Positions 25,573 through 32,845 of a stretch of DNA of 64,000 nt are shown in pieces. The stretch covers positions 3,162,001-3,226,000 of the forward strand of contig NZ_LT629771.1 in NCBI RefSeq assembly GCF_900105175.1, in the 5' to 3' direction. The notes below the pieces were generated by a model. It did not search any database. It was not told the origin of the DNA and was given only the letters and a program-made list of their open reading frames with translations. The first letter of the stretch is position 1. Each line of letters begins with the position of its first letter. Position numbers and translations under genes: made by a program. Source of the stretch: Jiangella sp. DSM 45060. Its GTDB lineage: Bacteria; Actinomycetota; Actinomycetes; Jiangellales; Jiangellaceae.

Positions 25573-26447
25573 GGGGACGCTGGCGCTCGGCCGCCGCCGG
25601 ACTGCTGATCGCGCTGGGTTGCCTGCTGACGGTGCCCGCGGTGGCCGCGGTCTGGCTGGACTCGACCGTCGTCGACACCGAGGGCTACGTCGACACCGTC
25701 GGGCCCCTCGCCGCGGACCCGGCCGTGCAGGACGCCGTCGCCGCGCGCCTCGCCGACCGCGTCGAGGCCGCGGTCGGACGCTCCGGCCCGCTCACCGACC
25801 GGCTACGCGAACGGATCGAGGAGCAGGTGCGCGGCGTCATCGCGAGTGACCGGTTCGCGACCGCCTGGACCGAGGCCAACCGGATCGCGCACCGCAACGT
25901 CGTCGCCGTGCTGACCGGCGACGACGGCGACGGCGTGGTCACCCTCATCGGCGACACCGTCACGCTCCAGCTCGGTGCGATCGCCGCACCCCTCCAGGAG
26001 CGCCTGGCCGCCGCCGGCGTACCGCTGCCCGAGCGTCTCACCGCGGCCGACACCCAGGTGGCGCTCCTCCAGTCCGATCACCTGCCGGCCGCCCGGGAGT
26101 GGCTCGCCCGCATCGACCGGCTGGGCCGCTGGCTCCCGGTCGCGGCCGTCGTCCTGCTCGCCGCCGGTGTCCTGCTCGCGCGCAACCGACCGCGGGCATC
26201 GGCCGTCGCCGGCGGCGGCGTGGGACTCGCCATGCTGGCGTTGGTGGCCGGCCTGGCGCTGGCCCGTCCGCCCTACCTCGACGCGCTGCCACCCACCGTC
26301 GACCCCGATGCTGCGGCGGTGGTCTTCGACCAGCTCGTCTCCCCGCTCCGGTCGTCAGCCCTCGTCGTACTCGCTGCCGGTCTCGTCATCTGCCTGGCCG
26401 CCGCCGTCGCGACCCGCCTCACCAAGCGGCGGGCACGGGTCCGATGA
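25569..26447 (+). CDS. Membrane protein of unknown function
   Basis: 292 aa from GTG 25569, overlapping the previous stop (GTGA). One N-terminal membrane helix (about residues 8-28) is followed by an extracytoplasmic alpha-helical part of about 145 residues (VDTVGPLAADPAVQDAVAAR and LPERLTAADTQVALLQ). Three further helices follow near residues 180-200, 210-230 and 260-282. I do not recognise the family by name. Similar architecture is seen in uncharacterised actinobacterial integral membrane proteins. It is the last gene of the 22625-26447 run. Confidence 0.7.
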   Translation: MRGRWRSAAAGLLIALGCLLTVPAVAAVWLDSTVVDTEGYVDTVGPLAADPAVQDAVAARLADRVEAAVGRSGPLTDRLRERIEEQVRGVIASDRFATAWTEANRIAHRNVVAVLTGDDGDGVVTLIGDTVTLQLGAIAAPLQERLAAAGVPLPERLTAADTQVALLQSDHLPAAREWLARIDRLGRWLPVAAVVLLAAGVLLARNRPRASAVAGGGVGLAMLALVAGLALARPPYLDALPPTVDPDAAAVVFDQLVSPLRSSALVVLAAGLVICLAAAVATRLTKRRARVR

Positions 26448-26489
26448 CCCGGCCGCGCGCACGTCGTCCCAGATCCGGGCCGGGAGGCC

Positions 26490-26515
26490 GGCACCGGACC
26501 CTAGTGGCCGGTGTC
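26490..26515. terminator. Hairpin between convergent genes
   Basis: Arms GGCACCGG and CCGGTGTC (one wobble pair) around a 10-nt loop. It lies in the 92-bp gap between the membrane-protein stop and the stop of the convergent DUF1876 gene. No T-tract. Confidence 0.4.
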
Positions 26516-26539
26516 AGCCGCGCCCTGTTCGGTGACGGC

Positions 26540-26842
26540 TCACACCGTCGTCCCGGTCCGCCGTTCGTCGCCGTGGAACTGGACGGGTTGATGGGTGACC
26601 TGTTCGATGTCCGTGGCCGCGACCTCGAGGACCTGGTGGGCGAGATCGGAGAACGCACGAGCCATCGCCAGTTCGTCGCCGATCTTCGGGACGGCGGGAT
26701 CGGCCGGATTCCGCCGCGCCGTCCCGGAGCCGGTCAAGAACGTCCCCCTGGGCGACTCGAGCCGTGCCTCGGCCCTCGTGAGCAACTCGTCGTCCTGCTC
26801 GTAGACGACGACATCGACGTTCAAACGCTTGATCCGATTCAT
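26540..26842 (-). CDS. DUF1876 domain protein
   Basis: 100 aa from ATG 26840-26842 with an AAGGGTGG site upstream. It has the DUF1876 pattern: VDVVVYEQDDELLTRAEARL, then ARRNPADPAVPKIGDELAMARAFSDLAHQVLE. The family forms a small alpha/beta fold and includes M. tuberculosis Rv1738 and Rv2632c; Rv1738 is induced by hypoxia through DosR and has been proposed to bind ribosomes. Divergent from a second DosR-type gene family at 26972. Confidence 0.85.
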   Translation of the reverse strand: MNRIKRLNVDVVVYEQDDELLTRAEARLESPRGTFLTGSGTARRNPADPAVPKIGDELAMARAFSDLAHQVLEVAATDIEQVTHQPVQFHGDERRTGTTV

Positions 26843-26880
26843 CGCCGGCCACCCTTCTCGATCGTCCGATGCCCAGCGTG

Positions 26881-26895
26881 CGGGACACACTCCCG
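26881..26895. promoter_or_regulatory. Inverted repeat CGGGA-N5-TCCCG in divergent promoter region
   Basis: A perfect 5-bp inverted repeat around CACAC, midway in the 129-bp region between the divergent DUF1876 and phosphoribosyltransferase-hydrolase genes. It resembles but does not match the mycobacterial DosR box (GGGAC-N4-GTCCC), being one base shorter in spacing. Possible regulator site, by position only. Confidence 0.3.
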
Positions 26896-26971
26896 TGATG
26901 TCGCGTACCCCATGCCGGTGCGCACAAACGGCCCGAGTGTCGAGCGGCCGGTGCGCGGGTACGGGCAGCAC

Positions 26972-28291
26972 ATGAGCGTCGACGGCCCGCAGACGATCTT
27001 CCGCGATCGCGAGGATGCTGGTCGCCGTCTCGGCGAGCGCCTGAGTTCAGCGACCTTCCACGACCCGATCGTGCTCGCGCTCCCACGCGGCGGCGTGCCG
27101 GTGGCCGCTCAGGTCGCGGCCGCGTTGGACGCTCCGTTGGCGGTGTTCGTGGCCCGGAAGGTCGGCATCCCGTCGCATCCGGAGTTCGGCATCGCCGCGA
27201 TCGCGGAGGGCAGCGAGGAGGTCGTGGTGTCGGGCGCGGCCGGCCGCGTCGGACTAGGCCCGGGCGAGCTCGACGCGCTGGTCCGGGACGAGCGGGCTGA
27301 GCTGGCTCGGCGGGTCGGGCGGTACCGTGGCTCGTCGCCGCTGCCGGACCTGGAGGCACGCGACGTGGTCCTGGTCGACGACGGCCTGGCGACCGGCGTC
27401 ACGGCCGCGGCCGCCCTGCGGTCGCTGCGCGGCTTCCACCCGCGCCGGCTGCTCCTCGCCGCGCCTGTCTGCTCTCCCCGCGCCGCCGAGCGGCTGGCCG
27501 CCGACGCGGACGAGGTCGTGTGTCTGGCCGCCCCCGCCGATCTGCGCGCCATCGGCGCGTACTACGACGACTTCGGCCAGACGACGGATGACGAGGTCGC
27601 CGAGCTGCTCGCCTCCTCACGCTCCACCACCGACGCCGCGCCGACCGAGCGGCCCGTCACTCTCGCCGTCCTGCAGGCCGGCGCCATCCATGGCGACCTC
27701 AGCGTGCCCGGCCGGGCCCGCGGCGTCGTGCTCTTCGCGCACGGCAGTGGCAGCGGCCGGCACAGCCCGCGCAACCGCGACGTGGCTCGGTCACTCCAGC
27801 GGCGCGGGCTGGCGACCATGCTGATGGACCTGCTCACCCCGGAGGAGGAAGCAGAGGACGCCGCCACCGGGCGGCACCGGTTCGACATCCAGCTGCTGGC
27901 CGGGCGGCTGGAGCTGGCCAGCCGCTGGCTGGCGGAGGAGCCGGCCACGGCCGATCTCCCGCTCGGCTACTTCGGCGCCAGCACCGGCGCGGCGGCCGCC
28001 CTGGTCGCGGCCGCGGCAGCCGACGGCCGCGTGGGCGCCGTCGTCTCCCGCGGCGGGCGCCCGGATCTCGCCGGCGACGCGCTGGCGAGGGTCATCGCCC
28101 CGACACTGTTGATCGTCGGCGGCCGCGACGAATCCGTCCTCGGCCTCAACCAGGAGGCGCGACGGCGGCTGCCCGGCGTCAGCGAGTTGGAGGTCGTGCC
28201 CGGCGCGAGCCACCTGTTCGAGGAGCCAGGTGCGCTCGACGAGGTCGCACGACTGGCCGGCGAGTGGTTCACCAGACACCTCGGGAGGTGA
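26972..28291 (+). CDS. Phosphoribosyltransferase and dienelactone-hydrolase-like fusion protein
   Basis: 439 aa, ATG 26972 (an in-frame ATG about 60 nt upstream is possible). Residues 1-210 are a type I phosphoribosyltransferase domain with the PRPP loop VVLVDDGLATGVTA near residue 135. Residues 225-439 are an alpha/beta hydrolase: VLFAHGSGSGRHS, nucleophile elbow YFGASTGAAA, Asp in VGGRDESVL, and His in GASHLFEE. The same fusion is seen in M. tuberculosis Rv0571c, a DosR-regulon protein. Substrates are unknown. It is followed after 5 nt by a 36-aa membrane peptide gene. Confidence 0.85.
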   Translation: MSVDGPQTIFRDREDAGRRLGERLSSATFHDPIVLALPRGGVPVAAQVAAALDAPLAVFVARKVGIPSHPEFGIAAIAEGSEEVVVSGAAGRVGLGPGELDALVRDERAELARRVGRYRGSSPLPDLEARDVVLVDDGLATGVTAAAALRSLRGFHPRRLLLAAPVCSPRAAERLAADADEVVCLAAPADLRAIGAYYDDFGQTTDDEVAELLASSRSTTDAAPTERPVTLAVLQAGAIHGDLSVPGRARGVVLFAHGSGSGRHSPRNRDVARSLQRRGLATMLMDLLTPEEEAEDAATGRHRFDIQLLAGRLELASRWLAEEPATADLPLGYFGASTGAAAALVAAAAADGRVGAVVSRGGRPDLAGDALARVIAPTLLIVGGRDESVLGLNQEARRRLPGVSELEVVPGASHLFEEPGALDEVARLAGEWFTRHLGR

Positions 28292-28296
28292 CAAGC

Positions 28297-28407
28297 ATGG
28301 CGACGCAGACCCAACGCACGATCCTCTGGGTCGTCGCGGTGGTAGCCGTCATCGCCCTCGTCGCACTGGCGATGGCGATCGGCGGCGACGGCGGAGGGGG
28401 TTACTGA
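28297..28407 (+). CDS. 36-residue single-pass membrane peptide
   Basis: ATG 28297 has a GGGAGG site at 28283-28288, overlapping the end of the hydrolase-fusion gene, and is only 5 nt beyond that stop. The peptide has a polar start (MATQTQRT), a 20-residue hydrophobic helix rich in Val/Ala, and a glycine tail ending GGGGY. The good ribosome site and coupling make it a credible small gene. Function unknown; probably acts with, or localises, the upstream fusion protein or is a stress peptide. Confidence 0.55.
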   Translation: MATQTQRTILWVVAVVAVIALVALAMAIGGDGGGGY

Positions 28408-28437
28408 GCCCGCCATGCGCTGCGGCAGGTGCCTGTC

Positions 28438-29820
28438 TCACCGCTGGAAGAGCCCGACCAGCGTGCCGCGCGCGAGCATCGCCGCATCCGCCGCGCGGTA
28501 CGCGTCCTGGACGCTGGGATCCTCCGGCAGCTCGACCGGCTCGGACAGCGCATACAGCCGGAAGACGTAGTGGTGCGCGTCGTCGCCCGGCGGCGGCGCC
28601 GGCCCGCCCCACCCGAGCTCACCGAAGCCGTTGCGCCACTCGCGGCCCAGCGGCGGCGTCCCGTGCTCCGGCACACCGCCGCTGTGCGCATCGATCCCGG
28701 TCACCAGCCAGTGCAGGAACGACCCGCCCGGCGCGTCCGGATCCTCGCACAGCAGCAACAGCTCGACTGCCTCCACCGGGACTCCGATCCATTCCAGCGA
28801 CGGCGAGACGTTCTCCTCGTCGTGCCCGTGGCGGCCCGGAATCGGCGCGTGGTCGCTGAAATCGGGGCTGCGAAGCTCGATACCGGCCACCCCGGCCACT
28901 CCCCTCCTGGACGACGCTGCGTACGCCCGCCTGGTACCCACTGCGGCGCGGAGCTCACGCGCGGATCGCATGGGGCGCCCCCGGCCACGGTGGCGCCGGA
29001 CCAGCACCAGCACGAGGCCGGCGGCGACGACGACGGCGGCCACGACGACGAGCCGGGCCGGTCCGGCGTCGGTGACCAGGCCGCTGAGCCGGCCCTGAAG
29101 CTCCAGCGCGGTGTCGATGACGGGGTCGGCGGGGTCGCCGCCCGCACGCACCCGCAACTCGTAGACCCCGTAGTAGGCGACGTATCCCCCGGCGGCCACG
29201 AGCAGGACCCCACTCGCCCGCGACACGTGGGGCAGCAGCCGGCGGGCCCGCCGCACGAGGGCGTCGCCGCCCAGGGCCACGGCCACGGCCAGGAGCCCGA
29301 CCACCAGCCCCATCCCGACGCCGTAGCCGACGAAGGCGGCCAGCCCGCCCGCGATGCCCGACGACGTGAACGTGGACGTGGCCATCGCGAGGAACGGCGC
29401 GACGGTGCAGGACAGGCTGGCGATCGCGTAGGCCACCCCGTACCCGGCCATGGACCATGCCGACGACGAGGGCGCGGCGCCCAGTCGTGGCGCCCGCAGC
29501 GTGAGCTCCCGGCCCGCGACGAGCCGGCCGCCGAGCCCGATCAGCGCCACGCCGATCACGACCGTCGCCCACGGCAGGAACCGGTCGACCGACATCGCCG
29601 CCGGCACCACGACCAGTCCGAATGCTCCGAACACGGCGACGAACCCGGCCGTCATCGCGGCGGTCGCCACACCGGCCCGGCGCAGCGCGGCAGCCGGGCC
29701 GGGCGGCCCGCCGCGGGCCACCAGCAGCGTCAGGTACGTGGGCAGCAGTGCGAAGCCACACGGGTTCAGCGCCGCCACCGAGCCCAGCAGCAGGGCGAAT
29801 TCGATCGGCACCCCGTCCAC
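28438..29820 (-). CDS. CcdA-like thiol-disulfide transporter fused in frame to a PEBP (YbhB/YbcL) domain
   Basis: 460 aa if read as one protein from GTG 29818-29820, 2 nt after the TlpA-like gene. Residues 1-250 are a CcdA/DsbD-beta membrane domain with the paired transport cysteines in NPCGFALLP (near residue 20) and SLSCTVAPF (near residue 130). After another membrane helix and a basic linker, residues 311-460 form a phosphatidylethanolamine-binding (Raf-kinase-inhibitor-like) domain: SPDFSDHAPIP, CEDPDAPGGSFLHWLV, GPAPPPGDDAHHYVFRLYAL. There is no stop between the parts, but an internal GTG with its own ribosome site at 28890 could make the PEBP part separately. The membrane part probably passes electrons to the coupled TlpA-like lipoprotein. 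Confidence 0.75.
   Translation of the reverse strand: MDGVPIEFALLLGSVAALNPCGFALLPTYLTLLVARGGPPGPAAALRRAGVATAAMTAGFVAVFGAFGLVVVPAAMSVDRFLPWATVVIGVALIGLGGRLVAGRELTLRAPRLGAAPSSSAWSMAGYGVAYAIASLSCTVAPFLAMATSTFTSSGIAGGLAAFVGYGVGMGLVVGLLAVAVALGGDALVRRARRLLPHVSRASGVLLVAAGGYVAYYGVYELRVRAGGDPADPVIDTALELQGRLSGLVTDAGPARLVVVAAVVVAAGLVLVLVRRHRGRGRPMRSARELRAAVGTRRAYAASSRRGVAGVAGIELRSPDFSDHAPIPGRHGHDEENVSPSLEWIGVPVEAVELLLLCEDPDAPGGSFLHWLVTGIDAHSGGVPEHGTPPLGREWRNGFGELGWGGPAPPPGDDAHHYVFRLYALSEPVELPEDPSVQDAYRAADAAMLARGTLVGLFQR
28888..28908 (-). promoter_or_regulatory. Internal ribosome site and GTG start for a separate PEBP protein
   Basis: AGGAGGGG (28908-28901 on the minus strand) lies about 10 nt before GTG 28890-28888, exactly at the beginning of the PEBP fold. 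Initiation here would give a 150-aa YbhB/YbcL-like protein of normal family length. This is the reason to suspect two products from one open frame. Confidence 0.5.
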
Positions 29821-29822
29821 GG

Positions 29823-30404
29823 TCAGCTCGCCGCCAGCGACTCGACGGCCGCCACGATCTCGTCCTCGTCCAGCGGCCCGCGGATCACCTCGATCTCGCC
29901 GTCGGCGGACACCAGACCGAGGTCGTATTGCTGCGTGACCCCGAACCGGCTGTAGACGTCGCCGTCGCGGTCGTCGATGTGCGCGATGGCGTCGACGCCG
30001 CCGTCGGCGATGAAGGCTTCCATGGCGGCGAGGTCGCCGGACAGCCCGGCCACCCCGACGAACGCGACCTCCCCCTCGTACCGTGCCGCGAGCTCGGCGA
30101 TGAGCGGCGCCTCGCGCCGGCACACCGGGCACCACGGCGCCCAGAACCACAGCACGGCGGGACGGCCGGCCAGGCTCGCGCCGTCGAACGTGCCGCCGCC
30201 GACCGTCGCAGCGGTGAAGTCCAGCTCCTCCGGCACGACGACCGCCGGGGTCGGCGACGGGGTCGGCGCCGGCGACGGCGACGGGCTCGCCGACGGCGAC
30301 GCGGTCACCGGAGGCGACGACAGCGCCGCTTCGGTCTCGTCCTCCGCCGCCCCGCACCCGGCCAGCAGGACGGCGACGGCGAGCAGGCCGGCGCGGGCGC
30401 CCAT
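29823..30404 (-). CDS. TlpA/ResA-like thioredoxin-fold lipoprotein
   Basis: 193 aa, ATG 30402-30404 overlapping the phosphorylase stop by one base. The signal peptide ends in the lipobox LAGC (Cys17). A Pro/Ser/Ala low-complexity linker (about residues 35-60) leads to a thioredoxin-like domain with active site WCPVC (Cys88 and Cys91 approx.), preceded by LWFWAP. It is an extracytoplasmic thiol-disulfide oxidoreductase. The adjacent CcdA-like gene would keep it reduced. Its client is unknown; the membrane molybdopterin enzyme of the same operon is a candidate. Confidence 0.85.
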   Translation of the reverse strand: MGARAGLLAVAVLLAGCGAAEDETEAALSSPPVTASPSASPSPSPAPTPSPTPAVVVPEELDFTAATVGGGTFDGASLAGRPAVLWFWAPWCPVCRREAPLIAELAARYEGEVAFVGVAGLSGDLAAMEAFIADGGVDAIAHIDDRDGDVYSRFGVTQQYDLGLVSADGEIEVIRGPLDEDEIVAAVESLAAS

Positions 30405-31162
30405 CAGCGCACCGCCAGGTCGGCCACGGCGGCCAGCAGCAGCGAGCGGACCCGCTCGACGTTGGTGCGGACCACCTCGAACACCGCCTCCTGGCTCACC
30501 GGCGGCGCCCCCGGCTCGCCGTCGAGCCCCGCGTCGTGGTCGGTGACGAGCGCGATGCCGCCGAAGTCGAGTCCGGCCTCGCGGGCCAGCGCCGCCTCCG
30601 GGTACTGCGTCATGTTGACGACGTGCCAGCCGGCGCGGCGGTGCCAGGCGGACTCGGCGCGCGTGGAGAAGCGCGGGCCGTTGATCACCACCACCGTGCC
30701 GCCGTCGTGCAGGGTCGCCCCGGCCGCACGCCCGGCGTCCAGCAGGACGCTGCGGACCCGCGGGGTGTACGGGTCGGCCAGCGACACGTGCCGTGGGCCG
30801 TCGTCGAAGTGGTCGTGGAAGGTGTCGGCCCGGCCCCAGGTGCGGTCGACGAGCTGGTCGACGACGACGAAGTCGCCGGGCCTGATCTCGGGGCGCAACG
30901 ATCCGGCCGCGAACGGCGCCACCAGCGTGTGCACGCCGAGCCGCCGCATCGCGTCGACGTTGGCGCGGTAGTTCACCCGGTGCGGCGGCAGCTCGTGGCG
31001 CGTTCCGTGCCGGGGCAGGAACGCCACGCCAACGCCGCCGATCTCGGCCACCGTCACCGGCGCGGACGGCGGCCCCCACGCCGTCTCCACCGGCACCGTC
31101 TCGGCGCCGTCCAGGAAGGTGGAGAACCCGGATCCGCCGAAGATCCCGATCTCTGGTGTCAT
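30404..31162 (-). CDS. MTAP/PNP family nucleoside phosphorylase
   Basis: 252 aa from ATG 31160-31162; a GAGGAG site precedes it and the start overlaps the glycosyltransferase stop (TGATG). Family features: IGIFGGSGFSTFL at the N-terminus (phosphate loop), PRHGTRHELPPHRVNYRAN near residue 50 (typical of MTA phosphorylases), and VVNMTQYPEAALAREAGL with VTDHDAG for the nucleoside site. It cleaves 5'-methylthioadenosine or a related 5'-modified nucleoside. The surrounding glycosyltransferase, DUF2064 and methyltransferase genes suggest a modified sugar pathway rather than simple methionine salvage. Confidence 0.88.
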   Translation of the reverse strand: MTPEIGIFGGSGFSTFLDGAETVPVETAWGPPSAPVTVAEIGGVGVAFLPRHGTRHELPPHRVNYRANVDAMRRLGVHTLVAPFAAGSLRPEIRPGDFVVVDQLVDRTWGRADTFHDHFDDGPRHVSLADPYTPRVRSVLLDAGRAAGATLHDGGTVVVINGPRFSTRAESAWHRRAGWHVVNMTQYPEAALAREAGLDFGGIALVTDHDAGLDGEPGAPPVSQEAVFEVVRTNVERVRSLLLAAVADLAVR

Positions 31163-31827
31163 CACAGCTCCTCACGCAACTGGCGGCGGGCGTCGGTGAG
31201 ACGCCGCCGCATGTCCAGCACCGCGCGCACCGTCCCGCCGACGGTGCCGGTGACCTTGCTCCTGCCAGTGCGCGGGTAGTACGGCACCGCGTGCTCGGCG
31301 ACCCGCCAACCGGCCCACCCGGCCCGCAGCACCATCTCCAAGGGCCAGCCCGACCGCCGGTCGGCGAGTCCCAGGCCGAGCAGCGCCTCGCGCCGGGCCG
31401 CCCGCATCGGGCCGAGGTCGGTGAGGCGCACACCGGCGTAGGCCCGCACCCGGCCGGCGAGGTAGCGGTTGGCCACGCGGACGTGCGGCGGCATCGCCCG
31501 GCCCCGACGGGCGCCGAGCACCAGGTCCGCCTCCCCCTCGGCGACGGGATCGGCCACCAGCGGCAGGTCGCGCGGGTCGAGCGAGGCGTCGCAGTCCATG
31601 AAGCACACGACGTCCGCGGTCGCCGCGGTCAGGCCCGCGAAGCACGCGGCGCCGAACCCGCGCCGCGGCTCGTGGACGACCGTCCCGCCGTGCGCGACGG
31701 CCACCGCCGCCGACCCGTCGGCCGACCCGTTGTCGACGACGATCGGCCGGTAGCCCGCGGGCATCCGGCCGAGCACCCACGGGATGGCGGCGGCCTCGTC
31801 GAGCACCGGCAGCACGACGTCGATCAC
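31162..31827 (-). CDS. Family 2 glycosyltransferase
   Basis: 221 aa from GTG 31825-31827, overlapping the methyltransferase stop (GTGA). GT-A fold of the DPM1/GT2 type: VVLPVLDEAAAIPWVL, IVVDNGSADGSA, and the metal motif CFMDCDASLDP near residue 90. The C-terminus lacks membrane helices. It transfers a sugar from a nucleotide donor, possibly to polyprenyl phosphate. The partner of the same operon is a DUF2064 transferase, a pairing known from arsenosugar gene sets (TIGR04282 and TIGR04283). Confidence 0.87.
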   Translation of the reverse strand: MIDVVLPVLDEAAAIPWVLGRMPAGYRPIVVDNGSADGSAAVAVAHGGTVVHEPRRGFGAACFAGLTAATADVVCFMDCDASLDPRDLPLVADPVAEGEADLVLGARRGRAMPPHVRVANRYLAGRVRAYAGVRLTDLGPMRAARREALLGLGLADRRSGWPLEMVLRAGWAGWRVAEHAVPYYPRTGRSKVTGTVGGTVRAVLDMRRRLTDARRQLREEL

Positions 31828-32414
31828 GCCACCACCCGGCCCAGCCGGGCGAACCACCGTCCGGCCGTGACGTGCCAGCCGGCCAGCCGCAGCCCGGCCG
31901 CCGCGGCGACCCGGGCGAGGTCGTCGGCCGCCACCCGCGCCCACGGGAACCAGCCGCTGATCTCGTCGTCACGTTCCAGTCGCGCCTCGCCCGTCCACGA
32001 GCCGGCGCCCGGCGGCGCGGCCTCGACGACCGCCCGCCCGTCGCCGGACAGCAGCCGCGCGACCCGCCGCAGCAGGTCCACCGGCGCGCCGCCGATGCCG
32101 ACGTTGCCGTCGAGCAGCAGCACGCTGTGCCAGCGGCCCTCGCCGGGCAGCGCGTCGAACACCGAGTGGCGCAACGCCGTGGCACCACGGGCCCGGGCCT
32201 GGTCGACGGCGTGTGCCGACGCGTCGACGCCGAGCGCCGGGATGCCGAGCTCCCCCAACGCCACCACCAGCCGGCCCGGCCCGCAGCCCAGGTCCAGGAC
32301 CGGGCCGCGCAGGGACGCCAGCAGTGTCCGCTCCGCCGGCGTCGCCGACGCCGTCCACGCGGCGACGGCCAGCGGTTGCGTCCACCCGTCGCGGCCGCGC
32401 ATCAGCACCGTCAT
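31824..32414 (-). CDS. Class I SAM-dependent methyltransferase
   Basis: 196 aa, ATG 32412-32414. SAM motif I VLDLGCGPGRL near residues 40-50, then LGVDASAHAVDQAR (motif II acidic residue) and SVLLLDGNVGIGG (motif IV region). Only one cysteine is present, so it cannot be an ArsM-type arsenite methyltransferase, which needs three. Target unknown; the short N-terminus RGRDGWTQPL is distinctive of this locus. Coupled on both sides by 4-nt overlaps. Confidence 0.85.
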   Translation of the reverse strand: MTVLMRGRDGWTQPLAVAAWTASATPAERTLLASLRGPVLDLGCGPGRLVVALGELGIPALGVDASAHAVDQARARGATALRHSVFDALPGEGRWHSVLLLDGNVGIGGAPVDLLRRVARLLSGDGRAVVEAAPPGAGSWTGEARLERDDEISGWFPWARVAADDLARVAAAAGLRLAGWHVTAGRWFARLGRVVA

Positions 32415-32845
32415 CTGGTTCTCCCCCGGACGACGCGCACGACGACGGCCGTCGCGACGGCCGTCCAGATGAGCGCCAGGACGATCACGAGGTTGCGGCC
32501 GTAGTCCAGCGGCAGCGCGCTGGGCACTGACGGCGACCGGCCCCATCCCCGCACCACGGGCCAGAACAGCAGCGTCAGCAGCGCACTCAGCGCGAATCCG
32601 AGCCGGACCGGCAGCCGCGCCGGGTCCGGCACCCACCGGGTGGCCAGCGCGGCGGCCACCACGACCGGAGCCAGCAGCGCGTCGTGCAGCAGACCGGACC
32701 CGGCCAGCCACCCGGCCAACTCGGCCGGGCGGGTGTCCGCGCGGTCGGCCCACGCGCCGGCCAGGCCGTAGCCGGCGATCGCCGCGCCGGCGGCCAGGCA
32801 GGTCCAGAAGAACGGGCCCGACGGCGCGCGCTCCGGCGCGGTCAT
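32411..32845 (-). CDS. Small four-helix membrane protein of the operon
   Basis: 144 aa, ATG 32843-32845 overlapping the stop of the molybdopterin oxidoreductase (ATGA). Four hydrophobic stretches are visible (about residues 13-28, 47-66, 83-98, 118-138), with a basic C-terminus RVVRGRTR. No known domain. Position directly after the membrane oxidoreductase suggests a partner subunit or envelope helper; this is an inference. Confidence 0.75.
   Translation of the reverse strand: MTAPERAPSGPFFWTCLAAGAAIAGYGLAGAWADRADTRPAELAGWLAGSGLLHDALLAPVVVAAALATRWVPDPARLPVRLGFALSALLTLLFWPVVRGWGRSPSVPSALPLDYGRNLVIVLALIWTAVATAVVVRVVRGRTR

Noticed and set aside
26881-26895. Exact mycobacterial DosR box
   Set aside because: The repeat resembles GGGAC-N4-GTCCC but spacing and one half-site differ, so it is reported only as an inverted repeat.
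31824-32414. ArsM-type arsenite methyltransferase in an arsenosugar pathway
   Set aside because: Only one Cys, no arsenic-binding cysteine triad, and no radical-SAM ArsS in the window.
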